A DNA stretch of 64,000 bases from Jannaschia faecimaris (lineage in GTDB: Bacteria > Pseudomonadota > Alphaproteobacteria > Rhodobacterales > Rhodobacteraceae): the NCBI RefSeq assembly GCF_900107415.1, contig NZ_FNPX01000001.1, forward strand, positions 310,001 through 374,000. The letters run 5' to 3'. Below, piece after piece: positions 1 through 8,892 of this stretch. A program made the translations under genes and the position numbers. Position 1 is the stretch's first letter, and each line of letters begins with the position of its first letter. A model generated the notes under the pieces. The model did no database searches and had not been told where the DNA came from. It saw only the letters and a program-made list of their open reading frames with translations.

Positions 1-1054
1 CCACCGCAGGGGGGCCATCCAACTCGACTGCATGCTGGTTCGTCAGGATCCGACGCAGATTGTTTGCCTGCGGTCCATTGGCGGCCATCATCTTGCGGAA
101 GGCATCGTGCGCACGGGCCAGCGGATGCCGAACGATCGTAAAACTGACGAATCCTTTGGCCTTTCGCATCCAAGGTCGCAATTGTTTCTGGGTGAGGCCT
201 TCGGACGGGGGCACCCCGTCGAGCGCGGTCAGCCAGTCGCGCAGCGATTCCTCGGGTCCGCCCGGAATAGGCAGCGCAAGAAGCGGGCTGTCGGCCGCGG
301 CCATGAACGTTGGCGTCGCGGGACCACGGGCGGGTTCGACGTTGACCGATCGCGACAGCAGAAATGGATCGAGCGTCGCGAGATGCGCGCGCATTTCGTC
401 TGGGTTCTCGACCTTTTCCTCGATTTCGCCGGGGTTTTGCCGTTTGAGCTTGCCCGGCACCTCCTCCAACCTGGCCTTGGACCCAAGGAACGCGGCAAGC
501 CCATTGAGAACATCTAGGTCGCCGATGTCGTCGTAGCCGATCCAGAATGCCGACTGGCCCGTCGTCTGTAGCTGTCGCTGGACCCGGTCACGGAAGCAGC
601 GCTGGCGGTCAATGAGCGCATCGAAGTCGGCGCCGACGAACGTCGCCTTCGCGGCCTTGGCCATCTTGGGGTTCGTCAGGCGCCATTGGCCCGTCTGAGA
701 TGCAATCGCCAGCGAGACATAGCTGTCCAGAGGATTGCGGCTGAGAATGACCTTGCCGATCTTCGGATCATCCAGAACCGCATCCAGTACGCGCGGGTCA
801 TGATCATGGAAAAACCGGAACCCGCTGACCCCTGTCTGCGCCACGATTTTCCGCAGCAGCGCTATCGGATCAGACTCGCGCATTTTCATGTCGATTCCGA
901 ACAACTCGGTCTGGTTTTTCGACCCTATGAAGACCGGGTTGAAAACTTCACCGAAGCTGGTGATGTCGGCCATTGTGTTGAGCGACTCCTCTAGGTGATT
1001 GGAGCCGGTCCGCATTTCCGCGAACAGGACGAAGGCGTCGAACCTAGTGGCCAT
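1..1054 (-). CDS. Sulfotransferase family protein (C-terminus beyond window)
   Basis: An open minus-strand frame runs from an ATG at 1054 off the left edge of the window, so about 351 N-terminal residues are visible and the C-terminus is missing. The N-terminus reads FVLFAEMRTGSNHLEE, a PAPS 5'-phosphosulfate-binding-loop type motif, followed by GEVFNPVFIG. A later segment, KVILSRNPLDSYVS, fits the 3'-phosphate-binding strand of the family. The likely role is transfer of sulfate from PAPS to a carbohydrate or lipid. Its start overlaps the stop of the upstream glycosyltransferase by 11 bp, so the two are probably cotranscribed and translationally coupled. The acceptor cannot be told from sequence. 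The neighbouring glycosyltransferases and galU suggest a sulfated surface glycan, which is inference. Confidence 0.8.
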   Translation of the reverse strand, partial: MATRFDAFVLFAEMRTGSNHLEESLNTMADITSFGEVFNPVFIGSKNQTELFGIDMKMRESDPIALLRKIVAQTGVSGFRFFHDHDPRVLDAVLDDPKIGKVILSRNPLDSYVSLAIASQTGQWRLTNPKMAKAAKATFVGADFDALIDRQRCFRDRVQRQLQTTGQSAFWIGYDDIGDLDVLNGLAAFLGSKARLEEVPGKLKRQNPGEIEEKVENPDEMRAHLATLDPFLLSRSVNVEPARGPATPTFMAAADSPLLALPIPGGPEESLRDWLTALDGVPPSEGLTQKQLRPWMRKAKGFVSFTIVRHPLARAHDAFRKMMAANGPQANNLRRILTNQHAVELDGPPAV

Positions 1055-2690
1055 CAAAGCTCCCCATCACCTGCGGCTTCATTCCCGCGTTGCGTAATTT
1101 TTGCAGGAAAACCGGGAAAGCGGACAGGTCGCGAATTTCGGGCAGGTCGGTCAGGCGGCGTGGGCCGGGTCCGGTGATTTCCCGCATCACGTTATTTACC
1201 TTTTCCTTTGGGTTCACGACGAAATCCGCAAGCGTCCAAAGGTGAAGGCGCGCAGCAACGCCGGGGGCCTTCAGCTCACGCAGGAAGGCAAGCTCGGCGC
1301 GTTGCAGGCGCGCAGCCTCGGTTTTCACCTCGTCGAACTCCATGTTTGACGTATGCAGCGGCACGGCCCATGCCCCCGAGATCACAACGAGAGTCGCGTT
1401 CGGATCTCGGGCCAGAAATGCCCCTATCTCGGGTTGGTCGTTCGGCCCGAAGAAGAAGCTCTGCCGCTCTCCTCGGGTGGACCACAGAAGATTGGTCAGG
1501 AACTGCTCCGGCCGATAGTCGCGCAGCGCGGCGCTGTCGGACAGACAACCGTTGATCACGGTCTCACCGCCCGCGAATTGAACACGGTCAGGGTGATAGA
1601 GATGCCCGTGCACGCGACCACCCAAACGCCGCGCGAGCCAGGGTTGGACCTCCTCGAACAGATCCTCGAACCCGCAGAAAACGTTGTAGCGCGCAGCGGT
1701 GATCCCGTTTTCCAAACCGGGCGACGGAAAGCGGGCCTGCGAATAAAGACCGGGCCGGCCCTGCCCCCGACGTTCGTTCGCCTTGGAAAACACGCGATCG
1801 ATCTTGCCCGGATTGGGCTCCCCCCGCCGAGTAACAGGACGGTTGTCATCCAGAAACGTCTGGTACAGCTTATCTGCCCGTGGCCAGATCTTGCGGGCGA
1901 CGAAGCAATCCGAGCGCTCCAGCAAGGGCTGGTGGTCATCGTAGAAGATATGCGGCTTTCCATACACGTCGAACTTGGACAACGTCAGGGAGCGGCTCTC
2001 GATACATGTCGAAAACCGTCGAACGAGAGACTGAAAATAGCTCTCGTCCGGAATCCAGACCTTGGAGAAATACGCATCCAGCTCCGCCCTGTCGGGGGCC
2101 TGAAGGATCGATTCAAGCGTCCGCCGCGTCAGACACCACCATTGGCTACCAAGGTGGGGCGACACCGTCTCGGGAATGCGCCTTTTCAGGCCGAGGCGAC
2201 GTTGGAGTCGGACGTAGGCGTCGAAAAGCTTCCGGTTCTTTCGCCACGAGAATGGGAAGCGCAGCGTGAACCGCTCGGTCTCCAGCCCGTCGACGGTCCA
2301 AGTGACCTGATCCGTTGTGACGCTTTCGATGAAGTCCGTCTCCGGCCTCTCATCAAGATAGTCGCGCAGCTCGGCCACAGGACGCAGCGGCAAGCAGGAC
2401 CCGGACGCCAGGAAGACGTGCCGCACCTCTGGAAACTCCTCCAGAAGGCGCGTTGATGCCTCCTGCGTCGCGCGAACCAACGACCAGGTGCCCCACTCCA
2501 CGCGGGTACGCCTGCAAAAGCGGATCGCGGGGTCGTCTTTGAAGCGGTCCCGAAACTCCCTGAAGACGCGCTGCTTGACCTTGCCATCCACGTGGATGAC
2601 CACAGGGCAGTCGTTTGCCGCGAAATAGCGCGCCACCTGCTCGGCCCGGTCAAACGCCGTGTGCACCAGAAGAACAAAGCCCAGCGTCAC
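1044..2690 (-). CDS. GT14-type beta-1,6-N-acetylglucosaminyltransferase with C-terminal DUF5927-like domain
   Basis: The 548-residue protein has an N-terminal core-2/I-branching (GT14, Branch) region: FVLLVHTAFDRAEQVARY at the start, then HVDGK, RVEWGTWSLVRAT and FLASGSCLPLRP, the last being the family hallmark. The second half matches the extra domain seen in Rhodobacterales members (DUF5927/5928), recognised from memory. I chose the GTG at 2690 as the start because its GTGA overlaps the TGA of the upstream gene (2687-2689). The frame is open further upstream to 2768, but that part lies inside the neighbour's coding sequence. The likely activity is adding branching GlcNAc to an exported polysaccharide. 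The family call is firm; substrate and linkage are inferred. Confidence 0.8.
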   Translation of the reverse strand: MTLGFVLLVHTAFDRAEQVARYFAANDCPVVIHVDGKVKQRVFREFRDRFKDDPAIRFCRRTRVEWGTWSLVRATQEASTRLLEEFPEVRHVFLASGSCLPLRPVAELRDYLDERPETDFIESVTTDQVTWTVDGLETERFTLRFPFSWRKNRKLFDAYVRLQRRLGLKRRIPETVSPHLGSQWWCLTRRTLESILQAPDRAELDAYFSKVWIPDESYFQSLVRRFSTCIESRSLTLSKFDVYGKPHIFYDDHQPLLERSDCFVARKIWPRADKLYQTFLDDNRPVTRRGEPNPGKIDRVFSKANERRGQGRPGLYSQARFPSPGLENGITAARYNVFCGFEDLFEEVQPWLARRLGGRVHGHLYHPDRVQFAGGETVINGCLSDSAALRDYRPEQFLTNLLWSTRGERQSFFFGPNDQPEIGAFLARDPNATLVVISGAWAVPLHTSNMEFDEVKTEAARLQRAELAFLRELKAPGVAARLHLWTLADFVVNPKEKVNNVMREITGPGPRRLTDLPEIRDLSAFPVFLQKLRNAGMKPQVMGSFDGH

Positions 2691-3697
2691 GCCCAGTTCC
2701 CCTTGGAGATCAGGCCCAGTATTTCCAGTTGCCGCCAGTTGATATAGCGCTCCGACCACTTGCACCACAGGTCGGCATCCGCATCGATCCCGTCGGCATA
2801 GACCTTGTATTCGTCGCTCGCGCGGTAGTGTTCGGACCGCTTCGCCTCCTCGGCGGCGCGGTCGACGAACAGGCTCAGGAACTTGGCGTGCAGCAGAACA
2901 CCGGTCGTCTTTTCACCGCCAGACGCGTCATAGGTCAGGTTCAGTCCGCGCGGCAGAAGGGCGTGCGTCGAGCTGATGTAGACGAATTCCTTTCTCCATT
3001 TAACAAGGGGAACCTTGTTGAGCGCGGGTGCCTTCCTTGGTGATCCGGCGAAGAATTTCCGTGCGCGGACCCCCCCTTGGATCCAAAGGTTTCCATAGGT
3101 GGAGTTCTTCTGGATCATGTAGTTTCCGCTGTCGAACCATGCGGCGATGTCGAATGGGTTTTGCCCCTCGCGGTAGGGCTGCGCGTAAAGGGGGCCCTTG
3201 GGATACATGTCCAGAAGCATCGACCCGAAACTGCGGATCGATGACGCGTCGAGCCAATCCGTCAGCGCCCGCAGCGGGCGGGTATCACAGAACGGGTAGA
3301 CCAGGAATTCGTCAATATCGACGGTCAGGCACCAGTGCCGGTGCGCGTGCAGTCGCATCAGCCAGTTCAGCCAGTCCACGCCGTACGCCGACTTGGCGTA
3401 ACTGGCCGTCGTCGTCCAGACCGAGACGTCGGGCTGGTCGGAAAGGTATTGCCGCGTACCATCATCACTGCCGTTGTCGACGATTAGAAACTGCTCGACA
3501 CCCATCTTGCGATAGTAGTCCAGGAAGAACGGCAGGCGTATCCGCTCGTTCCGGACCGTCGAGAAGGCGAGGATCGCGCCGGGCCTAATATCGCGTGTGC
3601 GGTCATGGACGACCGACAATTGCCGCCGGCGCCGGAAAGCGCGCGCACGCCAGTATCGCCGCCGCCAGCGCATTCGGTAGGACGAAATCAGCCCCAT
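2687..3697 (-). CDS. GT2-like glycosyltransferase (Glyco_tranf_2_4 type), copy 1
   Basis: The 336-residue protein has the start of a GT-A fold (AILAFSTVRNE, residues 41-51), a nucleotide-sugar binding DNGSDDGT at 74-81 and a metal-binding DIDE at 127-130. It is a clear paralogue of the next gene upstream (3828-4850): both have an Arg-rich N-terminus (RMRWRRR / KLRWRRR), the same motif spacing and a similar C-terminus. An upstream ATG at 3727 would add ten residues; the 3697 start matches the paralogue's N-terminus better. It ends in a 4-bp overlap with the GT14 gene. It probably acts at the cytoplasmic membrane in capsule or exopolysaccharide assembly. The donor sugar is unknown. Confidence 0.8.
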   Translation of the reverse strand: MGLISSYRMRWRRRYWRARAFRRRRQLSVVHDRTRDIRPGAILAFSTVRNERIRLPFFLDYYRKMGVEQFLIVDNGSDDGTRQYLSDQPDVSVWTTTASYAKSAYGVDWLNWLMRLHAHRHWCLTVDIDEFLVYPFCDTRPLRALTDWLDASSIRSFGSMLLDMYPKGPLYAQPYREGQNPFDIAAWFDSGNYMIQKNSTYGNLWIQGGVRARKFFAGSPRKAPALNKVPLVKWRKEFVYISSTHALLPRGLNLTYDASGGEKTTGVLLHAKFLSLFVDRAAEEAKRSEHYRASDEYKVYADGIDADADLWCKWSERYINWRQLEILGLISKGNWA

Positions 3698-3827
3698 CTC
3701 AGGACGCTTGCCCCCCTTGAACCACAAAAGAAATACCGCCCAACCTTGAGCATTGTTTCCAATCTGAGTGCAATTGCCTGGAACGCTGTCGCTCCGCGAA
3801 TGAATCCATTGGGCAACGGTTCCGTCA

Positions 3828-4850
3828 TCAATTCCACCCCCCGCGCGACAACAGGCCCAATCCCTCCAGTTGCTGCCAGCCGTGGTATCGCGTCGACTGA
3901 TCGCACCACAGCACCGGGTCGTCGGTCAGCGCGTCGTAATATCCTTTATAGAGCAAAGAGTTTTCGAAATGCTGACGACGCCGCTTTTCTTCGGCGGATT
4001 TGGCGATGACCTCCGGCAGGAACTTGGTGTGCAGCAAAACGCCCGTCGGTGCCTCGGAGCCATCGGTTTCATAAACGTGGTTCAGATGCCTTGGAAGCAG
4101 GGAATGTGTCGAGCTGACATAGGTATAGCGGCGGTTCCAGCGGACCAGCGGCACCTTGGACAGGGTTGGCGCGCGCCGGGGTTCGGCTTGGAAGAAAGCA
4201 CGCGCCCGCGGCCCGCCCTGAACCCAGAGGTTCTGCAATTTCGGCTGGCGGATCATGACGTAGTTTCCCGCATCGAAATAGGGCAGCGCTTTGATCGGGT
4301 CTGACTCCGCATCCTGCACGCCCCGTCCCAGCGCGCCCCGCGGATACATGTCGAGCATCAGCGCCCCCATCGATGGTCGCCGCGTCACGTTAAGCCAATC
4401 GGTGAGCGCACGCAGGTCGCGACGGTCATGATGGGCGTAGACTAACAGTTCATCGGCATCCAGCGTCAGGCACCAATGCCCGTGCCCATGGCGCATCATC
4501 AGCGCCGTCATCCAATCCACCCCGAACCGGGAGGCCTTGTAGCTGTCGGACGTGGACCACAGCGATACGTCCGGCTGTCCGGCGAGGTATTCGGCAGTGC
4601 CGTCATCGCTGGCGTTATCGATCATCAGGAAATGGTCGACGCCCAGCGCCCGATGATGGCGCAGAAAATGGGGCAGACGACCCATTTCGTTACGGATGGT
4701 CGAAAAGCAAAGGATCGCGCTGGGCGCGATCGTGGGGGTTCGGTCGACGACCCGCGTCAGTTGCCGCGCCTTGGCGAGGGATCGGGCCAGAAGGCCACGC
4801 CGCCGCCACCGCAATTTGTAGGAAGCCCAGAGGTCTCCGGCGCGCGGCAT
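3828..4850 (-). CDS. GT2-like glycosyltransferase (Glyco_tranf_2_4 type), copy 2
   Basis: This 340-residue paralogue of the downstream gene has AILCFSTIRNE near residues 45-55, DNASDDGT at 78-85 and DADE at 131-134, the GT-A nucleotide-sugar and metal sites. It starts 5 bp after the stop of galU, so it is likely in the same transcript as the enzyme that supplies UDP-glucose. A gap of about 130 bp separates it from the second copy and shows no gene. The tandem arrangement points to local duplication followed by divergence, possibly giving successive sugar additions. Its acceptor and donor cannot be assigned from sequence. Confidence 0.8.
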   Translation of the reverse strand: MPRAGDLWASYKLRWRRRGLLARSLAKARQLTRVVDRTPTIAPSAILCFSTIRNEMGRLPHFLRHHRALGVDHFLMIDNASDDGTAEYLAGQPDVSLWSTSDSYKASRFGVDWMTALMMRHGHGHWCLTLDADELLVYAHHDRRDLRALTDWLNVTRRPSMGALMLDMYPRGALGRGVQDAESDPIKALPYFDAGNYVMIRQPKLQNLWVQGGPRARAFFQAEPRRAPTLSKVPLVRWNRRYTYVSSTHSLLPRHLNHVYETDGSEAPTGVLLHTKFLPEVIAKSAEEKRRRQHFENSLLYKGYYDALTDDPVLWCDQSTRYHGWQQLEGLGLLSRGGWN

Positions 4851-4855
4851 GCGGC

Positions 4856-5737
4856 CTACTTGCTGCTTAGGCTGAGCGCCGAGAGGAATTCCGAAAGCTC
4901 ATCCCGCAAATCGGGGCGCGCCAGTCCGAAGGCGACGGTCGCCTGCAGGAAGCCGGCCTTCGATCCACAATCGTAGCGTTGCCCTTCAAACCGGAAGCCG
5001 TAGACACCGTCGCCATCCACTTCGCGCGCGATCGCATCCGTCAGTTGAATTTCCCCACCCGCCCCGGCTCCGAGGCCGGTGAGGTGCTTCATCACGCGCG
5101 GGCTGAGGATGTAGCGACCGATCACCGCCAGGTTAGACGGCGCGGTTCCCGACTCGGGCTTCTCGACCATTCCACGCACTTTCAGGGCTTGGCCTTCGTT
5201 GTTTTCGACATCCAGGATGCCATAGGAAGATGCCCGGTCGGGCGCGACCTCCATAGCGGCCACCATGCTGCCACCGGTTTCGGCATAGGCTTCGACCATC
5301 TGCGCAAGACACGGCTTATCCGCCGCAATCACGTCATCAGGCAGGATCACGGCAAATGGTTCGTCGTGAATCATGCGACGCGCGCAGGCGACCGCGTGAC
5401 CCAACCCCTTGGCACGGTGCTGACGGATGTAGGCGATCTGACCCGACTCCATCGTCGTCTTCCTGAGAACTTCCAGAAGCTCGGTTTTCTTCTTGCGGCG
5501 CAGCTCCTGCTCAAGAACGGGGGCATCATCGAAGTAATCCTCCAGCGCGGACTTGCCGCGCGAGGTGACGAAAATGAACTCCTTGATCCCGGCCGCGCGC
5601 GCCTCGTCGATGGCATATTGGATCAATGGGCGATCAACGAGCGTCATGATCTCCTTGGGCACGGACTTCGTCGCTGGCAGAAACCGGGTGCCCATTCCGG
5701 CCACGGGAAAAATCGCCTTGGTAACGGTTCGCTTCAT
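4856..5737 (-). CDS. galU: UTP-glucose-1-phosphate uridylyltransferase
   Basis: GalU makes UDP-glucose from UTP and glucose-1-phosphate. The 293-residue protein has the nucleotidyltransferase signature GMGTRFLPATKSVPKE (residues 14-29), VDRPLIQYAIDEA next, and a product-site VEKPE later, all typical of bacterial GalU and of usual length. I chose the ATG at 5737 because AAAGGGAAAAAC lies directly before it and MKRTVTKAIFPVAG is the usual N-terminus; an upstream in-frame start would add 16 atypical residues. It leads the minus-strand polysaccharide cluster and feeds the adjacent transferases. Confidence 0.95.
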   Translation of the reverse strand: MKRTVTKAIFPVAGMGTRFLPATKSVPKEIMTLVDRPLIQYAIDEARAAGIKEFIFVTSRGKSALEDYFDDAPVLEQELRRKKKTELLEVLRKTTMESGQIAYIRQHRAKGLGHAVACARRMIHDEPFAVILPDDVIAADKPCLAQMVEAYAETGGSMVAAMEVAPDRASSYGILDVENNEGQALKVRGMVEKPESGTAPSNLAVIGRYILSPRVMKHLTGLGAGAGGEIQLTDAIAREVDGDGVYGFRFEGQRYDCGSKAGFLQATVAFGLARPDLRDELSEFLSALSLSSK

Positions 5738-5809
5738 GTTTTTCCCTTTACTCAACCACCCAGAACGCAGGGCCTGAGGTGGCACGCAATTAAGACCACA
5801 ATTTGTCGA

Positions 5810-6607
5810 TTATGCTGTCTTTAACACCACACCCGGCGCCAATGCGATGAAGAATGGGTTTTCGAAGATCGGCTTGCCATAGGTAAGCGGCGTGTGGTCT
5901 TCGAAACGCACCACCTGACCGCCCGCCCCCGAAAGAACAGCGTGCCCGGCGGCGGTATCCCATTCCATCGTGCGACCCAGCCGGGGATAGATGTCCGCCT
6001 CGCCCGTGGCCACCAGGCAGAACTTCAGAGACGATCCAGCCGACTTCATGTCCGCGACCTGATACTTGTTGATATAAGCGTCGGTCGCGGCGTCGCGGTG
6101 CGACTTGCTGGCAACGACCAGAAGCGCCGAATTGTCCGGTTCAGAGACTGATATAGGGCTCAATTTGCCCGGTGTCTCTTTGTCGAAGGGGCCTGTCTCC
6201 TCGACGGTGGTGCCATCCGCCTTGGTCCAGAACAGCCGCCCCTTCGCAGGGGCATAGACGACGCCGCGCACGGGGACACCATCCTCGACCCAGGCGATGT
6301 TGACCGTGAAATCACCGCGGCGCTGCACGAACTCCTTGGTGCCATCCAGCGGATCCACGATGAAGAACGTGCTGACCTTCAAGTCGTGCGTCTCGGACTG
6401 CTCCTCGGTCACCAGTGCAGCATCGGGAAACGCGGCGCGCAAACCGGCGGAGATCAGCGCATCTGCCGCCTCGTCCGCCTCTGTCACGGGGCTCTGGTCG
6501 GATTTCGACTTCACTTCGAAATCGGGAGACGCATAGATTTCCATGATCTTGTCCCCCGCCTCGAGAGACAATTTACGGAGAACCACCATCATTTTGTCGA
6601 AATCCAT
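5810..6607 (-). CDS. cysQ: 3'(2'),5'-bisphosphate nucleotidase
   Basis: This inositol-monophosphatase-superfamily enzyme (265 aa) has the metal-binding sites VTEADEAAD (41-49), VTEEQ (66-70), DPLDGTKEF (85-93) and a late EWDTAAGHAVL, the full Li-sensitive phosphatase motif set. It hydrolyses PAP, the by-product of PAPS-dependent sulfation, to AMP. Its presence near a sulfotransferase gene makes functional sense, because PAP accumulation inhibits sulfotransferases. The start at 6607 (MDFDKMMVVLRK) was chosen over upstream in-frame starts that encode an atypical Lys/Asp/His-rich extension and run into the divergent permease gene. Confidence 0.92.
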   Translation of the reverse strand: MDFDKMMVVLRKLSLEAGDKIMEIYASPDFEVKSKSDQSPVTEADEAADALISAGLRAAFPDAALVTEEQSETHDLKVSTFFIVDPLDGTKEFVQRRGDFTVNIAWVEDGVPVRGVVYAPAKGRLFWTKADGTTVEETGPFDKETPGKLSPISVSEPDNSALLVVASKSHRDAATDAYINKYQVADMKSAGSSLKFCLVATGEADIYPRLGRTMEWDTAAGHAVLSGAGGQVVRFEDHTPLTYGKPIFENPFFIALAPGVVLKTA

Positions 6608-6694
6608 AGCTAATACCCCTATTGAAAATCTTCGGTCCGAAGGCAGGCTTATGATACGGGATGGCTTCAGGGCAAGCGCAGCAAGGGAAGAGCC

Positions 6695-7516
6695 ATGTTC
6701 AAGCCAGAGCGCCGCGACACCGCGCTGACCCGCGCCTTCACTCTTGGGGAGTTGGTGTATCACGCCACCGTCCGCAATATCCGCAAGGGCCATTCTACCG
6801 GCCTTCAGGCGCTGATCATGAACATCATGCAGTCGGTGATCTTCATCGCCGCCTTCGTTATCATGTTCACATTCCTCGGGCTTCGCGGGGCCGCCCTTCG
6901 CGGCGATTTCGTTCTTTATATCATGTCCGGAATCTTCCTGTTCATGACGCACATCAAGGCGATGGGGGCCATCGTCGGGGCCGAGGGCCCGGCGTCACCG
7001 ATGATGAAACATGCGCCGATGAACACGGCAATCGCCATCCTGTCAGCCGCATTGTCGTCGCTATACATCCAGCTCCTGTCAGTCTTTCTGATCCTGTTCG
7101 GCGTTCACGTCATCTGGCACCCCATCGTCATCGAGGATCCGGGCGGAGCCTTCGCCATGTTCATGCTGGCGTGGTTCACGGGGGCCGCCATCGGGATGAT
7201 CCTTTTGGCGCTCAAGCCCTGGTTTCCGAACTTCGTACAGATCGTCAATTCGATCTACAGCCGCGTGAACATGATCGCGTCCGGCAAGATGTTCGTCGCA
7301 AATACGCTGCCGTCCACGATGTTGGCGTTCTTTGACTGGAACCCGCTCTTTCATGCCATCGACCAGTCGCGCGGCTATACCTTCATCAATTACAACCCGC
7401 ATTATACGAACTGGGAGTACCCCCTCATGATCGGCGTGATCGCCTTGGTCATCGGAATGATGGGCGAATTCTATACCAAGCGTCACACCTCCGCCTCCTG
7501 GTTCGCCGGTCGATGA
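6695..7516 (+). CDS. ABC-2 type polysaccharide export permease
   Basis: The 273-residue protein has about six hydrophobic segments and the layout of KpsM/ABC-2 permeases: a short cytoplasmic N-terminus with an amphipathic LGELVYHATVRNIRKGHS stretch, then paired membrane helices and FFDWNPLFHAIDQSRGYTF before the last helix. It would form the membrane channel for capsular or O-chain polysaccharide export. No ATPase partner is in the window, so the partner must be elsewhere. A GGGAAGAG ribosome-binding site precedes the ATG. It diverges from cysQ and overlaps the next gene by ATGA. Confidence 0.8.
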   Translation: MFKPERRDTALTRAFTLGELVYHATVRNIRKGHSTGLQALIMNIMQSVIFIAAFVIMFTFLGLRGAALRGDFVLYIMSGIFLFMTHIKAMGAIVGAEGPASPMMKHAPMNTAIAILSAALSSLYIQLLSVFLILFGVHVIWHPIVIEDPGGAFAMFMLAWFTGAAIGMILLALKPWFPNFVQIVNSIYSRVNMIASGKMFVANTLPSTMLAFFDWNPLFHAIDQSRGYTFINYNPHYTNWEYPLMIGVIALVIGMMGEFYTKRHTSASWFAGR

Positions 7517-8100
7517 GGTGGCTGGTCGCGGCCATCTTTCTGGCAGTGCCGGCACAAGCTGACGGCGGGCGCTTGCCTGCGCTGTTCGATGTAGTGGGCG
7601 TAGCGGCGGACGATCGTCTGAACGTGCGCGCGCAACCCGATGGGTCGGCCGAAATTCTCGGCGATCTTGCAGCCAATGCCGTGAATATCGAAGTTGTCCG
7701 CCTGAATGCGAGTGGCGCTTGGGGCCAGGTGAATCTGGGCGAACGCGCCGGATGGGCATCTATGCGATTCCTGTCCCGGCAAGCCGGGCAACCCGACGAT
7801 CAACCACCGGCGATCACCACATGCTACGGGACGGAACCGTTCTGGTCACTGAATCTGATCGACCGTTCGTTCCGCACACCACTTGAAGAGCTTCCTATCG
7901 ATACCCCCGTAATCCGTGCCGCTAGCGGCCGATCGGAACCTTGGGGCATCATCGCTCAAACAGAGCGCGGGCCGATTCATGGTATTCTGTCAAGGAACAT
8001 CTGCTCGGACGGCATGTCTGATCAGCAGTATGGCCTGCAACTGGATCTGACCCACGCAGGGTCGGAAGTCTATACGGGGTGCTGCACTCTCTCACCCTGA
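7513..8100 (+). CDS. Secreted bacterial SH3 domain protein with C-terminal COG3650-like region
   Basis: The 195-residue protein begins with a signal peptide (MRWLVAAIFLAVPAQA) and continues with a bacterial SH3 fold (DRLNVRAQPDGSAEIL, then WGQVNLGERAGWASMRFL, about residues 25-90). The C-terminal half has TCYGTEPFWSL and ends in a CC-containing tail (YTGCCTLSP); it resembles the COG3650 predicted membrane/lipid-associated domain. It is translationally coupled to the permease by an ATGA overlap at 7513-7516, suggesting an envelope role. SH3b domains often bind peptidoglycan, but the ligand here is unknown. Confidence 0.7.
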   Translation: MRWLVAAIFLAVPAQADGGRLPALFDVVGVAADDRLNVRAQPDGSAEILGDLAANAVNIEVVRLNASGAWGQVNLGERAGWASMRFLSRQAGQPDDQPPAITTCYGTEPFWSLNLIDRSFRTPLEELPIDTPVIRAASGRSEPWGIIAQTERGPIHGILSRNICSDGMSDQQYGLQLDLTHAGSEVYTGCCTLSP

Positions 8101-8115
8101 TTGCCCGCCCAAAGC

Positions 8116-8739
8116 CTATGTCACGACCCGCAGTGTCAGGTTGATCCGTCCCGGCGCGTCCAGAAGAGTAGAGGTGCCAGGCGCGATCCGGTCGACCCCA
8201 TGGTGCAGAAGACGTGCCGGACCTTCCATCACCAGTACGTCACCGGATCGCAGCCACAAGCTCTCGGTCTTGCCGCCCCGCTCCGGGTTTCCGATGCGGA
8301 ACAATGCGTCATCGCCAAGGCTGATCGACACGACGGGCTGCGCGGGATCCGCCTCGTCACGGTCAACGTGCATCCCCATCTTCGCGTCCGGCCCATACCA
8401 GTTGACGAGACAGCTTTCGGGCGGGCGGGCCGTCGGAACGACCGCATCCCAGACCGCCCGGACACGTACCGGAATCGGGGGCCAGGGTTCGCCCGAAGGG
8501 TGTCGCACCTCGTAGCGGTAGCCCTTCTGATCGGTCACCCAGCCCAGCGCACCGGCGGACGTCATACGCACCGAGAGCGGCCGTCCACGCGGCGTCATGG
8601 GCCGGATAAACGGGGCCATGCGGGCGACGGCCCGAACGTCCTCAACAATCGCAACCTGCTCCGCGGTCGACAGAAATCCGTCGATAACACGCACACCCCG
8701 TACGTCACGTTCCCATTTTTCCGTCAAATTCACTCCCAT
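8116..8739 (-). CDS. alkB: AlkB-type Fe(II)/2-oxoglutarate DNA/RNA dealkylase
   Basis: The 207-residue protein has the dioxygenase iron ligands H124 and D126 in MGMHVDRDE, the distal H180 in LLHHGVDR, and the 2-oxoglutarate-binding arginines R198 and R204 in GRINLTLR, with spacing like E. coli AlkB. It repairs N-alkylated bases oxidatively. The ATG at 8739 sits 4 bp after AAGGA; a GTG lies one codon upstream. The gene diverges from dnaK. The -35 element of the candidate dnaK heat-shock promoter lies only a few bases before this start codon. Confidence 0.93.
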   Translation of the reverse strand: MGVNLTEKWERDVRGVRVIDGFLSTAEQVAIVEDVRAVARMAPFIRPMTPRGRPLSVRMTSAGALGWVTDQKGYRYEVRHPSGEPWPPIPVRVRAVWDAVVPTARPPESCLVNWYGPDAKMGMHVDRDEADPAQPVVSISLGDDALFRIGNPERGGKTESLWLRSGDVLVMEGPARLLHHGVDRIAPGTSTLLDAPGRINLTLRVVT

Positions 8740-8745
8740 CACGTC

Positions 8746-8774
8746 CTTGCGACGTCAAATGCCTCTCCTTATAT
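8746..8774 (+). promoter_or_regulatory. Candidate sigma32 (RpoH) promoter of dnaK
   Basis: CTTG at 8746-8749 is followed 18 bp later by CTTATAT at 8768-8774. This fits the alphaproteobacterial heat-shock consensus (CTTG, 17-18 bp, CYTATNT). It lies in the alkB-dnaK gap, about 120 bp before the dnaK start. No CIRCE inverted repeat is visible here, so sigma32 rather than HrcA is the likely control. Confidence 0.65.
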
Positions 8775-8892
8775 ACCCCGTGATCCGCGGGGCGGGAAAT
8801 CTTCGCCCGGCATCGCTTTTAACCTGGGATTGGGACCGGGGCGCCTTAGAGGGCCTCGGGACGCGCAAATCGCCAAGAGAGGACTATTCGAA

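Noticed and set aside
450-470. TGCCCGGCA words elsewhere (for example in the sulfotransferase gene and, as TGCCGGGCA, in grpE)
   Set aside because: They lack the CATG stem and GAGAGGG tail, and lie in conserved coding context, so they are not copies of the palindromic element.
1353-2456. A 367-codon plus-strand frame opposite the GT14 gene
   Set aside because: The GT14/DUF5927 protein on the minus strand has clear family motifs; the opposing frame has none.
8101-8892. N-terminal extension of the dnaK frame by 264 codons
   Set aside because: The region is antisense to alkB, and DnaK begins at [14 protein letters not shown].
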